A program made the position numbers and the translations under genes. Positions 55,016 through 64,000 of a DNA stretch of 64,000 nt are shown piece after piece (the stretch's first letter is position 1; each line of letters begins with the position of its first letter). Source of the stretch: Symbiodinium natans (Eukaryota; Sar; Dinophyceae; Suessiales; Symbiodiniaceae). The notes under the pieces were generated by a model. That model saw nothing but the letters and a program-made list of their open reading frames with translations, had not been told where the DNA came from and searched no databases. The DNA lies in assembly GCA_905221605.1 (NCBI GenBank), contig CAJNDS010002568.1:75001-139000 (forward strand), in the 5' to 3' direction.

Positions 55016-55556
55016 ATGGGAACCACCAAGTACATACTATGCAGGTGCATGGACACTTAGGGTTGCGTGGAGCGTAGCAAACTCCTAAAGCCGGACCCCA
55101 ACAAAACACGGACCAAATCGTACCTTGCGAACACCGAAGCCGGTCTGTCTTACGGGTTGCCTTTGAGTTGTCCTATAAGGAGTTCTCACAAGGTAACCTG
55201 CATACTCGCTTAAAGGGTTTGTAGGTGGATGTAGGGTGTTCTCGCCTGGACAAGCTGCCCTTAGCCCTAAACCCTAAACCCTAAACCCTAAACCCTAAAC
55301 CCTAAACCCTAAACCAAGTTAAAGTCCGGACAGTAGCATGGTACCATGCCTCGACGCCTGGCGCATAAACTCCGGCACGGCACCCGGATCCTTGCCAAAA
55401 CGGCTTAGGGTATAGGGTTTAGGGCTGAGGGTTTAGGGTTTAGGGTGTAGGGTGTAGGGTGTAGGGTTTAGGGTTTAGGGTTTAGGGTTTAGGGTTTAGG
55501 GCCTAGGGCCAAGAAACCCAAGGATTCAAGGGGCCTGCCCTCCTGGGTTGAATGAG

Positions 55557-55670
55557 GTTGCTAACCCTAAGGCTCCAAGAACTCTTATTTTAAACGTTTT
55601 TTGGGCCCAAAGGCCTTATGATATTCGGTTTTTGGGCTATGTTGAGGCGAAGGGTAAGGGTACTGGGCCT
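55557..55670. repeat. Dispersed repeat shared with 58088-58190
   Basis: Common core GGCTCCAAGAACTCTT, a GTTTTTTGGG-like middle, CCAAAGGCCTT and GAGGCGAAGG-like end. Both copies sit in locally open plus frames, which I take as chance. Confidence 0.6.
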
Positions 55671-56419
55671 CGAGGTTTGGTGATGCGTGGCCAAAGGGCT
55701 TTTCGCTTTACTTGCGTGCTTCTCAGGCGCCACCCTAAACCCTAAACCCTAAACCCTAAACCCTAAACCCCAAACCCTAAACCCTAAACCCTAAACCTGG
55801 TCATGAAGGTTTAGTGCACAGGGTCTGAAAATCCTCTCCAGGGGATGCCGAGAGTAGCGTATCTGAAATTTTGGGGTCATATGTATGTATGTACATATAT
55901 ATATATATATATATTATATTATTTATTTATTTATTGATTTCGTTATTTACATGTATATATGTATTTAGTTATTTATTTACATGTATATATATATATATAG
56001 AGGTCAAACCGTATGTATGCATGTGTAAGGTATGAATATACCTATGTGTATGTAGGTAAAGGTATGCACATGTATGTATATATATATATATATATGTATA
56101 TTTGCATGTATGTGATGATACTATGATACACACTGCCGAAACCTTGAGGAAAGCCAACAACAGCCTTCGCTGTCATCGCAAACCTCTGCGACAGGCACCG
56201 CACCCTAATCTTCTCAGGGTTTAGGGTTTAGGGCTTACCGGATCCCACAAAGTCTGTAAAAAAAAACAAAACCCTCATAAAAAGGGCCGTTGTAGAACCA
56301 TGTTTTGGGGGTTTAGGTAGGGTTTAGGGTTTAGGGTTTAGGGTTTAGGGTTTAGGGTTTAGGGTTTAGGGTTTAGGGTTTAGGGTTTAGGGTTTAGGGT
56401 TTAGGGCTGAGGGCTTAGG

Positions 56420-56523
56420 GCCTCGGGTTCTCCATTCCGCGCCTCCCCCTTCTCTTTGCTCCACACCTCGGGCCCTGCCTGCGCCGGAGCTTTGGCCTTC
56501 GAGCCTGGCACCCGCTCAGTCAG
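56420..56523 (-). CDS. Probable exon, unidentified, basic/Ala-rich
   Basis: Reads LTERVPGSKAKAPAQAGPEV then WSKEKGEARNGEPEA between two telomere-type arrays. Codon third positions are almost all G/C. Edges lie in array sequence and were not fixed. Confidence 0.4.
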
Positions 56524-58993
56524 GGTTTAGTAACATGGGGGTTTAGGGTTTAGGGTTTAGGGTTTAGGGTTTAGGGACTTTTAGGGTTTAGGGTTTTGGG
56601 TTTACGAAAGTAAGGGACCCCGAATATGGGCGCCAAACAGTAAGATTCCCTTATACTTAGGACCCCAATTTAAACCCGAGACCCTAAAGAGTTCAGGGTT
56701 TCGTATTAATAGGAGAGACCATTGACCACAAGGTCGGCTGTAAGGCCCTGGGCCCGAACAGGTTCGGGCGAAGGGTTTAGGGTTTAGGGTTTGGGGTTTA
56801 GGGTTTAGGGAATCCCTGAACCCCTGAACCCCTGAACCCTAAACCCTACACCCAAACCCCTAACCCTAAACCCGAATGTCGGAAACCACCAAATGGATGT
56901 CCAAGGCTTGCCTGCTGCGCGCCCGGCATGTGGAGGGGCAGCCTTGCTAGCTCCTTCCGGGAGCACTTGGGGGCTATCAAGGTTAGGGTTTAGGGTTTAG
57001 GGTTTGGGGTTTGGGGTTTGCGGTTTAGTGTTTGGAGTTTAGGGTTTTTGGGGTTTGGGGTTTGGGTTTGAGGTTTAGGGCTTAGGGTTTTGGGGGTTTG
57101 GCACGCTTGAGCAAAATCGTCCCCCAACCTAGCCTAACCCCCAATCCCTAACAAGCCCCCACCTTAATTACCCTGCCCCACCCCTACCCTACACCCTGAA
57201 CCCTAGGCCCTAAACCCTAAACCCTAAACCCTAAACCCTAGACCCTGTTTGAACCCTGACCCCTAGACCCTAAACCCTTTTTGAACCCTAAACCGTCAAC
57301 CCTAAACCCTGAACCCTAAACCCCAAACCCCAAACCCCAAACCCTAAACCCTAAACCCTAAACCCTAAACCCCAAACCCCAAACCCCTTGTGGTCCTTTG
57401 GCTTCCGGCTGCTCCCTCGTCGGCGCGTGCTTCCGCGGAAGTTTCAAGTCAGCAAGGTCGACCCAGCCCTCAGGAGGTGCGTCAGGGTTTAGGGTTTAGG
57501 GTTTAAGGTTTAGGGTTTAGGGTTTAGGGATTAGGGATTCGGGAGTAGGGTTTCATTAGGGTTTAGGGGCTTCGGGGCTCAGGGGTTAGGGTGTTACAAC
57601 TCGTTTACTGTGTTTATAGCGTTTAGGAGTTGAGGGGTTTAGGGGTTAAGGTTGAGGGTTGAGGGGTTGAGGGGTTGAGGGGTTCAGGGATTACAAGGGG
57701 TTTAGGGTTTAGTGTTTAGCCTTTATTGTAGGGTTTAGAAGTTTAGGGGTCTAGGGCTTTTAGGCTTCTGAAGGTGGAGTCTAGGCAGGGGTATTTGGGG
57801 TATTTGGGGTGGATGGGAGTCAGCTCTACTTCCCCTAGAAGCAAAACTGCAAGTAATTGTAGTTTGAACAGGCAATAGTGGCTGAGCCGGTTGTTGTGTG
57901 CTTGTGTTGGTTCTGAGGTTTACGGAACCCTAAACCCAAAACCCTCTCGCGGGAGCTGGACACTTCGGGTTACTTGGCTCACTACCGTCGGTTAAGGGTT
58001 AAGGGTTAAGGGTTTAGGGTTTAGGGTTTAGGGTTTAGGGTCTCGGCGTCAGCTGATGTGTCAGCCGGTGCTTTTGGTTCCAGAACTGGAGCCCTCAGGC
58101 TCCAGGAACTCTTCTTCAAGGGTTTTGGGGTCCAAAGGCCTTGCCATGTTTAGGCTTTTGGTTTATTTTGAGCCGAAGGTGAGGATTTACAGCCAATCCA
58201 TGCCGCCACAGTTTCACGGTACGCTACACCCTGAACTCTTGAACTCTGAACTTATGAAGCAACAGCAGTGCTGGCAAAGTGGCACGAGGCTGGATGGGTA
58301 CCTCGGCGCTCTACAAACTCAGGGTTTAGGAGTTTAGGGCCCTAAACCCTAAACCCTAAACCCTAAACCCTACACCCCAAACCCTTAACCCTAAAAGGGT
58401 TGTCAGGGAATTCCGTGACCGGGACAGGGCGACACGACTGAGTTTGAACATGTGTTAGTGGTCACTGCCCAGCAGGCTGTGACATAACATGATTTCGTCC
58501 GGGAAACGTACATATACCTGAAGAACCTTAGGGTTTAGGGTTTAGGGATTAGGGCAGTATAAAACCCTGTTATAGGATTCTTAGGGAACCTACAAAAAAA
58601 GTAGGTGTTGGGTTCTAGGCCAGTGCAGGGCGCAGCCCCTGAGTGAGACGAAGCTCTACTGAAAGCAGCTTGCAAGAGGATCGAGCCCCCCTGCGGCACG
58701 AATACGATAGGGGCCTTAAGAGTTAGAATTGGGTTTTAGAGGGTTGTATAATATAGAAAAATACAGGGACCATAAGGACATACAATTCGTAATTCTTCCG
58801 ACCCTGTAGGAAGTCGGCACGGTGCACTCAACTTTAAAGCTCTTGCACGCACGTCATGTCGGCCTGCATGCTCTTTTTTAAAGGCTTCGAGCTGGGTTGG
58901 TGCAGAGTAGTAGCGTGTTTTGTCGGTTGGGGGGGAGGGAGGGCGGGGAAACCAGGGAGGGCCGCTTTTTTTGGAATTGATTCCCCATAATTA

Positions 58994-59251
58994 TCACTGT
59001 GCGGGGTTCTTCTTCTCAGACTCGAACATCATGAGGGTTTGGAATTTCATAAGGGGGCACTCTGTCCCAGCTGCTGAGTACCCTGGGCCAAGAAAGGTTA
59101 ACCTTTCAATTCTGGTAGGATTCTATATACCCCAAAAAGGGAATTAAAGGTTACCCACTCGATCAGCTACTAGGCTGTTGAAGAGATTCCCAGCTGCCAT
59201 AACGTCGCCGTCGCAGACTTTGGGGCAGCCAGCGCAGATCACCGTCGTACC
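58994..59251 (-). CDS. Last two exons of a Cys-containing protein with a 72-nt intron
   Basis: Exon 59251-59155 reads GTTVICAGCPKVCDGDVMAA and on to VADRV; exon 59082-58994 reads YSAAGTECPLMKFQTLMMFE and ends TGA 58996-58994. They join in frame (GT donor, GGCCCAG acceptor). The intron (59154-59083) holds a hairpin, AACCTTTAATTC against GAATTGAAAGGTT, like a mini introner. Four Cys over 60 residues. Family unknown. Confidence 0.5.
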
Positions 59252-62200
59252 CTGCCCGCTGGGAGGACAGGCGTAAGACTTAGGGTGCGTGGGGCTTAAC
59301 CCTCAACCCTAAACATCCCTTTAAATCCTAAACCCTAAATCCTAAACCCTAAACCCTAAACCCTGTTTGGGGTTGAGGAGCTCAGGTTTTGGGTGGTCTT
59401 AGGCTTGAGGGGTCAGCAAAAGCCCCCGACCATGATGTTTTTTGTGAGACCTGGTCTTCACCCTCCAAACCCTAAACGCTAAACAAGGTTGCCCGAAGGG
59501 TCCATGCACCTATACAGTACCCTAAACCCTAAACCCTAAACCCTAAACCCTAAACCCTAAACCCTAAACCCTAAACCCAAAATCGGGCCTTAAAGGGGCT
59601 ACCATGCATGCAGCTTTAGGGTCCAAGTTTTTACTCTACAGGGGTTTACGAAAATAGGGGACCACCCCTAAACCCTAAACCCTAAACCTTAAACCCTAAA
59701 CTCTAAACCCTAAACCCTAAACCCTAAACCCTAAACCCTAAACCCTAAACCCTAAACCTAAGCCGAATTTCGCGAACCCCCGACCGTTAGGATTGTAGCC
59801 TGACGGCGTGAGCCTGGCTTTGAGTTCTTTGTTAGGGCTTGGGGGTTAGGGTTTAGGGTTTGGGGCTTTTTGCTTTATATAGGGTTAGGGGTTGGGGTTC
59901 AGGGTGGGTGTGTGTGAGGGGGGCAGGGAGGGAGGGGTTGAGCACTGGGCTTCAAGAATGTTAGCCTTCCTACTGCACCCAACAGGGGGTGTACAGTCCA
60001 TCAACCCGGAGCCCTAAACCCTAAACCCTAAACCCTAAACCCTAAACCCTAAACCTTAAACCCTCAAACATGGGAGATTTTAGCTTCAACCTCCAAGTCC
60101 CTCTCAAGGATCCTGAGGGGCGCCAAGGAAACCCTAAGCCCTAAGCCCTAAGCCCTAAGCCCTAAGCCCTAAACCCTAAACCCCTGGGAGCCCTTAAGGT
60201 TCCTTATGAGGGTCCCTCCCTTGGTCCTCAGATTGGACTTGGACCCTCGAGCCTCTAAACCCTAACCCACCCTATACTCAAAGCAGCAACCTCATGGCCC
60301 AACTATTCGCTGGGTTCAGGGTTTAGGTTTTGGGTTTTAGGGTTTAGGGTTCTTTCGGGGTTCGGAATTAGGGTTTTACAGCTACTTAGGGGGGGTTCGG
60401 GGGGGGGGGGGGGGGGGGGGGGGGGGGTCCCGTGCCTCTGGGAGCTTCTTCATCACCTTCCTGAGCATCAGATGGTCTAGGGCCTACTTGGACGTTCATG
60501 GTACTTATTCTGAGGGTTTAGGGTTTAGAGTTTAGGGTTTAGGGTAACTGTACTTATATCTGAAAACAATATAGCTGTACTTATGACCATATTAGGGCAC
60601 TTAAGAGGCTCATAAGTGGGTTAAAAGTACAGTTATCATGGGTTACTGAGTGCCCAGAACCTCCAAGCAGGGGTTGTACCTTGGACCCTTAAGGTTGTAC
60701 CACGGGTTTTTGGGAGCCCTTTATAAAGATCCTTTAAAGATCCTTAGGTAGTAGAAGGGCCATCTTCGGAGCACATTAAGGGGAACCTTTAGGGGTACAA
60801 CCTGAGGGGTACGAGTCTTCATCCCTTGACGTGGGGGGCTGCGGGGAGGTCTGCGCGGAGGGCGCCCAGAAACCCTAAAACCCGAAAACCTTCTGAACCA
60901 CATGAACTTGTAAGGGGTTCAGTAGACAAGGACAGTACTCTCGGAGTTCCATGTTCGTTCGGTGGTGTGCAGACGGCTTGGGTTAGCTTCTGGCCACCGC
61001 CAGACTCTGCCAGATTCCCTCAAAGTCGCGGCCCCTCTATACCCTGAACAGTTGAAAGGAGCGAGCATGTAAAAGGAGTGATGCCTGAACCCGTCAACAT
61101 AGAGAAAGACAGAGTCATGTGACACAAGCCTCCCAAACCCCAAGCCCCAAGCCCTAAGCCCCAAGCCCTAAGCCCTAAACCCTAAACCCTAAATCCTAAA
61201 CCCTAAACCCAAGCCTCACATCTAAAACCCTTTGCTTTTGTTGTTCCGGGTCTTCAGCCTGCTGCCGGAAATCCAGCAACACACCAAACCCTAAACCCTA
61301 AACCCTAAACCCTAAACCCTAAACCCTAAATCTCAATATTGCCGCCTGACTTCCAGGAACATGGGGTCGGAAAGACGCAGGCGTCGTAGATGGTCACCAG
61401 GGTCATGCCGGCCCCTGGGTGGTCGGGTTTAGGGTTTAGGGTTTAGGGTTTAGGGTTTAGGGTTTAGGGTTTAGGGTTTAGGGTTTAGGGTTTAGGGTTT
61501 AGGGTTTAGGGTTTAGGGCTTCTTTGCTTCAGTCTACTTGGAGAGGCTGCTGGGTCAGACACATGGATTTGAATGTATATGGTTCTAATAGGTTACTAGC
61601 ATGGCCCTAGGGTTTTCAGGGCTTTGCGCATGCAGCTTTGAGGGGGAGTTGTGAAAGGCTCAGGGGTTTGACAAATTTGGGAACGTGTTGGGGCACAAGG
61701 AATGGAGGGATGTTGGAGCCTTAGGGCTCGGGGTCAAGATCTCGAGTTTTGTTTGGAGGGTTTAGCTGAGGGTTGATGGTTTGCTGGTTTTGGGCTTCCC
61801 TTTCGCGAACCCCTGTGGGGCCGAATCAGCTTGGGGTCGAGAGCTTACCGCATGGAGGCTTAGGAAGAGTAGCAGGCACTACAAAGTAAACGACTAGGTG
61901 ACGAGGGTGGTTTCGGGCTTAGGGCTTAGGGTTGTCGAAAGTCACCCCGTCCTGATCCCAAATCCTGACCCGGAAGGAACTTTCCAACAACGAAAGTCTC
62001 CGCCTATACCAGAAGTGACGTAGAATCTCCTTAAAGGGGCACACAGACAAGCAACCCAAGACCCCAACCCTAACATAGGACTCCAAATTTATAGGGTTCT
62101 TAAGGGAGTGAGGTTCAAGGAGGGTATGTAACCCAAGGTTCCAGCAGAATACTCCCCACCCCCTAACACTCCCTAAGCTTCCCTAAGGTTCCCTCTAGAA

Positions 62201-62758
62201 ACCTACACCCCCGCCCCCCCATGAACCCCCCTCCCTTAAGGACCCTAGAAACCTAAGCCCTCGACCCTAAACCCTAAACCCTAAACCCAATAGGAATCTT
62301 AGGAAACCCCTTGCAAAGAAGCCGAGAATCGGATGTAGCTGTACTCACTCGACTCATGGACTTCTGACCTCTTGTTGCCTTGAGCAGGGCTTTCCGGGTT
62401 GAGGATTTACCTCTTCAGAACCCAAAAAACCTACCTTTTTGTAGGCGATTCTTGTCTCTTGGTATGTAACATATATAACCCCTTATAGGATTCTTGGGTG
62501 AACTACAGGTTTTTTTGGGTTGTTGAGGTAGGCAACCAATAGTCACCTTTGACACCACACACCTTTGTGCGATCGTGCGCTGAAGTTCCCGAAGGTCTCA
62601 GGCTATGAACGAACCGGAAGCACGTCAGCTTTCTTGCCGACGAAGAAGCAGTTGGAGCAAGAGTCGCATCCAAAGCACCTTGATTCCAAAACCAAGCAGC
62701 TGCATAACAAGCTCAATCAGGTTTGTTGATACCTGCTCTGTGGAGGCATGCGGGCATA
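59252..62758. other. Array and element mosaic with one strong minus block
   Basis: Minus 61421-61330 reads GAGMTLVTIYDACVFPTPCS and is likely an exon; minus 61035-60990 reads RDFEGIWQSLAVARS. The rest is arrays, element A (60486) and family D (59498). A possible relative of the 58560-58620 sequence lies at 62405-62520 (TTATAGGATTCTT core with CTACA and poly-T). Confidence 0.4.
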
Positions 62759-62880
62759 CTATACATAATGGTGGGCGAAATCCCAAGTCACTGTTCTGAA
62801 GAAGGGGATGCCCAAAGTGCAAATGACTGCTAAGTCAAGCGCACTTGCTGACTGCACGTCGGGGAGCACCTCCGCATGTC
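62759..62880 (-). CDS. C-terminal exon, unidentified
   Basis: CCTGCAG acceptor then GHAEVLPDVQSASALDLAVI (first Gly shared with the upstream exon) and on to FAHHYV, stop TAG 62761-62759. About 40 codons, hydrophobic middle. No family recognised. Confidence 0.45.
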
Positions 62881-62953
62881 CTGCAGGTCGAAAGGGTTTA
62901 GGGTTTAGGGTTTAGGGTTTAGGGTTTAGGGTTTAGGGTTTAGGGTTTAGGGT

Positions 62954-63313
62954 TTAGGGTTTAGGGTTTAGGGCCCAGGGCTTGTTGACAAAAGTGCTCT
63001 GATGAGATTTAACTTGCCACACCTCGGAAAAAGAGGGACGGGTGAGGCGTTCACCCCCACAACGCACACGTACACGCGCGCACAAGCACACACTGAGTGA
63101 TGGATTGGTCTTCTTTGGACCGCGAGCGTCATGAGCTGCCCGAAAGCCCACCGACAGCAGTTTCAGGTCTCGATCTCCTGCCGTTTTCTGTATTTGGTTT
63201 GGGAACACAGCTTGGGGCAACAAAGTGCAGGAAGGAATGAAAGTGCAAGTCCAAAACAAAGGTGCTGCAATCCAATGCAAAACGGCAACGCAAGGCACCG
63301 AAAGGACATCCAA
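62954..63313 (-). CDS. Long open frame, possible exon with hydrophobic segment
   Basis: Frame open from about 63330 and containing an ATG at 63313. It has a hydrophobic start (MDVLSVPCVAVLHWIAAPLF) and a second Cys/Val/Arg-rich part, then runs into an array. Codon bias is weaker than in recognised genes, so it may be only partly coding. Confidence 0.25.
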   Translation of the reverse strand: MDVLSVPCVAVLHWIAAPLFWTCTFIPSCTLLPQAVFPNQIQKTAGDRDLKLLSVGFRAAHDARGPKKTNPSLSVCLCARVRVRCGGERLTRPSFSEVWQVKSHQSTFVNKPWALNPKP

Positions 63314-63818
63314 GAGCTTGATGGGGTCGTACCATGCCAGGGTTTAGGGTTTAGGGTTTAGGGTTTATAGGGCTAGGGATGTCACGAAGAATGATGCAAT
63401 CGGGTACACACTCAGGAGCGCATCGCCGTGGAAAGGGTTAACCAAAAAAATCAGCAAACTCGAAGAGGACATGCGCCAAGCGAAGCCCCAATGATTTGTG
63501 TTGCCACCTGGCAACAATGGTTTGACACCCCCACACACACAAAGCTCATAGAACTGGGAACCTTTTGCACAAGGTCCTCGCGAAGACCCTACAACTCCCA
63601 ATCCGAAGCAGCCATAGCTAAGTTAGGATTTCGCCGGTTATAGGGCTCTTGATTTACCACACTATCGCAGAGCAGGTGACACACCTGGAGCTGAGGTTTA
63701 GGGTCCAAAAACTCCGGAACTGCTACGGCCCGGATGCCTCACCTGGTGAAGCAGCCACCGGCAGCTGCTTAACAGCAGCTACGGTTTAGGGTTTAGGGTT
63801 TAGGGTTTAGGGATTGAG

Positions 63819-64000
63819 ACTGTTCCCCAAATCACAACGGGGACCTTGAGGGGTGACTACCCACCGAGCTTTGACGGCGGGTCCTTCCCGGAGAATCGCC
63901 CAAAGCAGCCCTGCGTGCACGCTCGAGAGACTTTCGATCCGATTATGGTTCATTCGCGTGGGGGTGTAGGCAGGAGGGGCGGGTTCGTAGTGTTCTGGCA
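63819..64000 (+). CDS. Exon running off the right edge, unidentified
   Basis: After a TTGAG acceptor at the end of an array the plus strand stays open to the window edge, 60 codons: TVPQITTGTLRGDYPPSFDG, then GSFPENRPKQPCVHARETFD and on. Codon use is good. A possible preceding exon lies at about 63715-63780 (NCYGPDASPGEAATGSC). Family unknown. Confidence 0.5.

Larger units (their letters stand above)
51976..56419. other. Array and element mosaic, mostly minus-strand open blocks
   Basis: Open minus blocks at 52550-52430 (STRPFVSEDGTSGVLAFTIV), 52790-52690, about 53450-53390 (GYNGSAMVAGEALRPLGKYQ), 54126-54040 (MDVGDTAKEYVKSGPFPSNA) and 55380-55316 (KDPGAVPEFMRQASRHGTML, then TAA). They may be exons of one or more minus-strand genes; not assembled. 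Confidence 0.4.
61..63812. repeat. Interstitial telomere-type arrays, TTTAGGG/CCCTAAA, throughout
   Basis: The heptamer occurs in over a hundred blocks in both orientations, spaced 50-500 bases apart. Long, nearly pure arrays: 1191-1311, 2303-2408, 3611-3684, 4612-4746, 5200-5330, 7158-7266, 13835-13911, 16275-16340, 37904-38029, 42034-42209, 46912-47107, 56325-56404, 61424-61517 and 62896-62972. In the two enzyme genes that could be assembled, the blocks lie in introns. TTTAGGG is the telomere unit of plants and dinoflagellates; here it is clearly internal. Confidence 0.97.

Noticed and set aside
54905-56160. Frames with runs of Tyr-Ile-Tyr-Ile
   Set aside because: They translate TA microsatellites.
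1-64000. CRISPR arrays, rRNA or tRNA genes, bacterial operons
   Set aside because: Regular repeats are telomere-type or inverted elements without unique equal spacers; no cloverleaf or rRNA core was recognised.

Overview
Nuclear DNA of a dinoflagellate is the best fit. The telomere-type heptamer TTTAGGG/CCCTAAA recurs in more than a hundred interstitial arrays. Recoverable genes are cut into many 29-100 nt exons. Introns are mostly GC-AG (some GT-AG or GA-AG), with acceptors followed by G. Protein families (ubiquitin-like plus FNIP repeats, aldo-keto reductase with signal peptide, GH5 exo-glucanase, caspase-like plus PAN) also fit. I cannot name the species.

Layout. (1) 0.9-8.4 kb, minus strand: GH5_9-type exo-beta-1,3-glucanase, N-terminal half in 11 exons; the C-terminal half was not found. 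(2) 8.4-12.2 kb: several plus-strand exons of unknown genes, the best being a four-exon chain ending at 12168. (3) 12.8-35.25 kb, minus strand: a complete 16-exon aldo-keto reductase (996 nt CDS, 331 aa) spread over 22.4 kb. Two other minus-strand genes lie inside its introns: a 683-aa ubiquitin-like/FNIP-repeat protein (26126-28177, uninterrupted) and a caspase-like plus PAN gene (18609-about 20.2 kb). (4) 35.3-64 kb: the same mosaic of arrays, inverted-repeat elements and short open blocks. I can point to individual exons, mostly minus strand, but not to named families.

The main point is structural. The telomere-type arrays are not subtelomeric debris between genes; they fill introns. All 15 introns of the reductase and almost all introns of the glucanase contain them, yet joining the exons gives an intact, in-frame protein with the expected family motifs. 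A second intron type, 106-116 nt inverted-repeat elements flanked by 4-bp direct repeats that supply the splice sites, occurs in the caspase/PAN gene and looks like introner (intron-generating) DNA. Several element families exist in copies with and without a telomere-type array, which suggests the arrays arise or expand inside introner-like elements.

Exon boundaries were read by eye. In this GC-rich genome the opposite strand of an exon is often open too, so short single exons without a family match are given low confidence.
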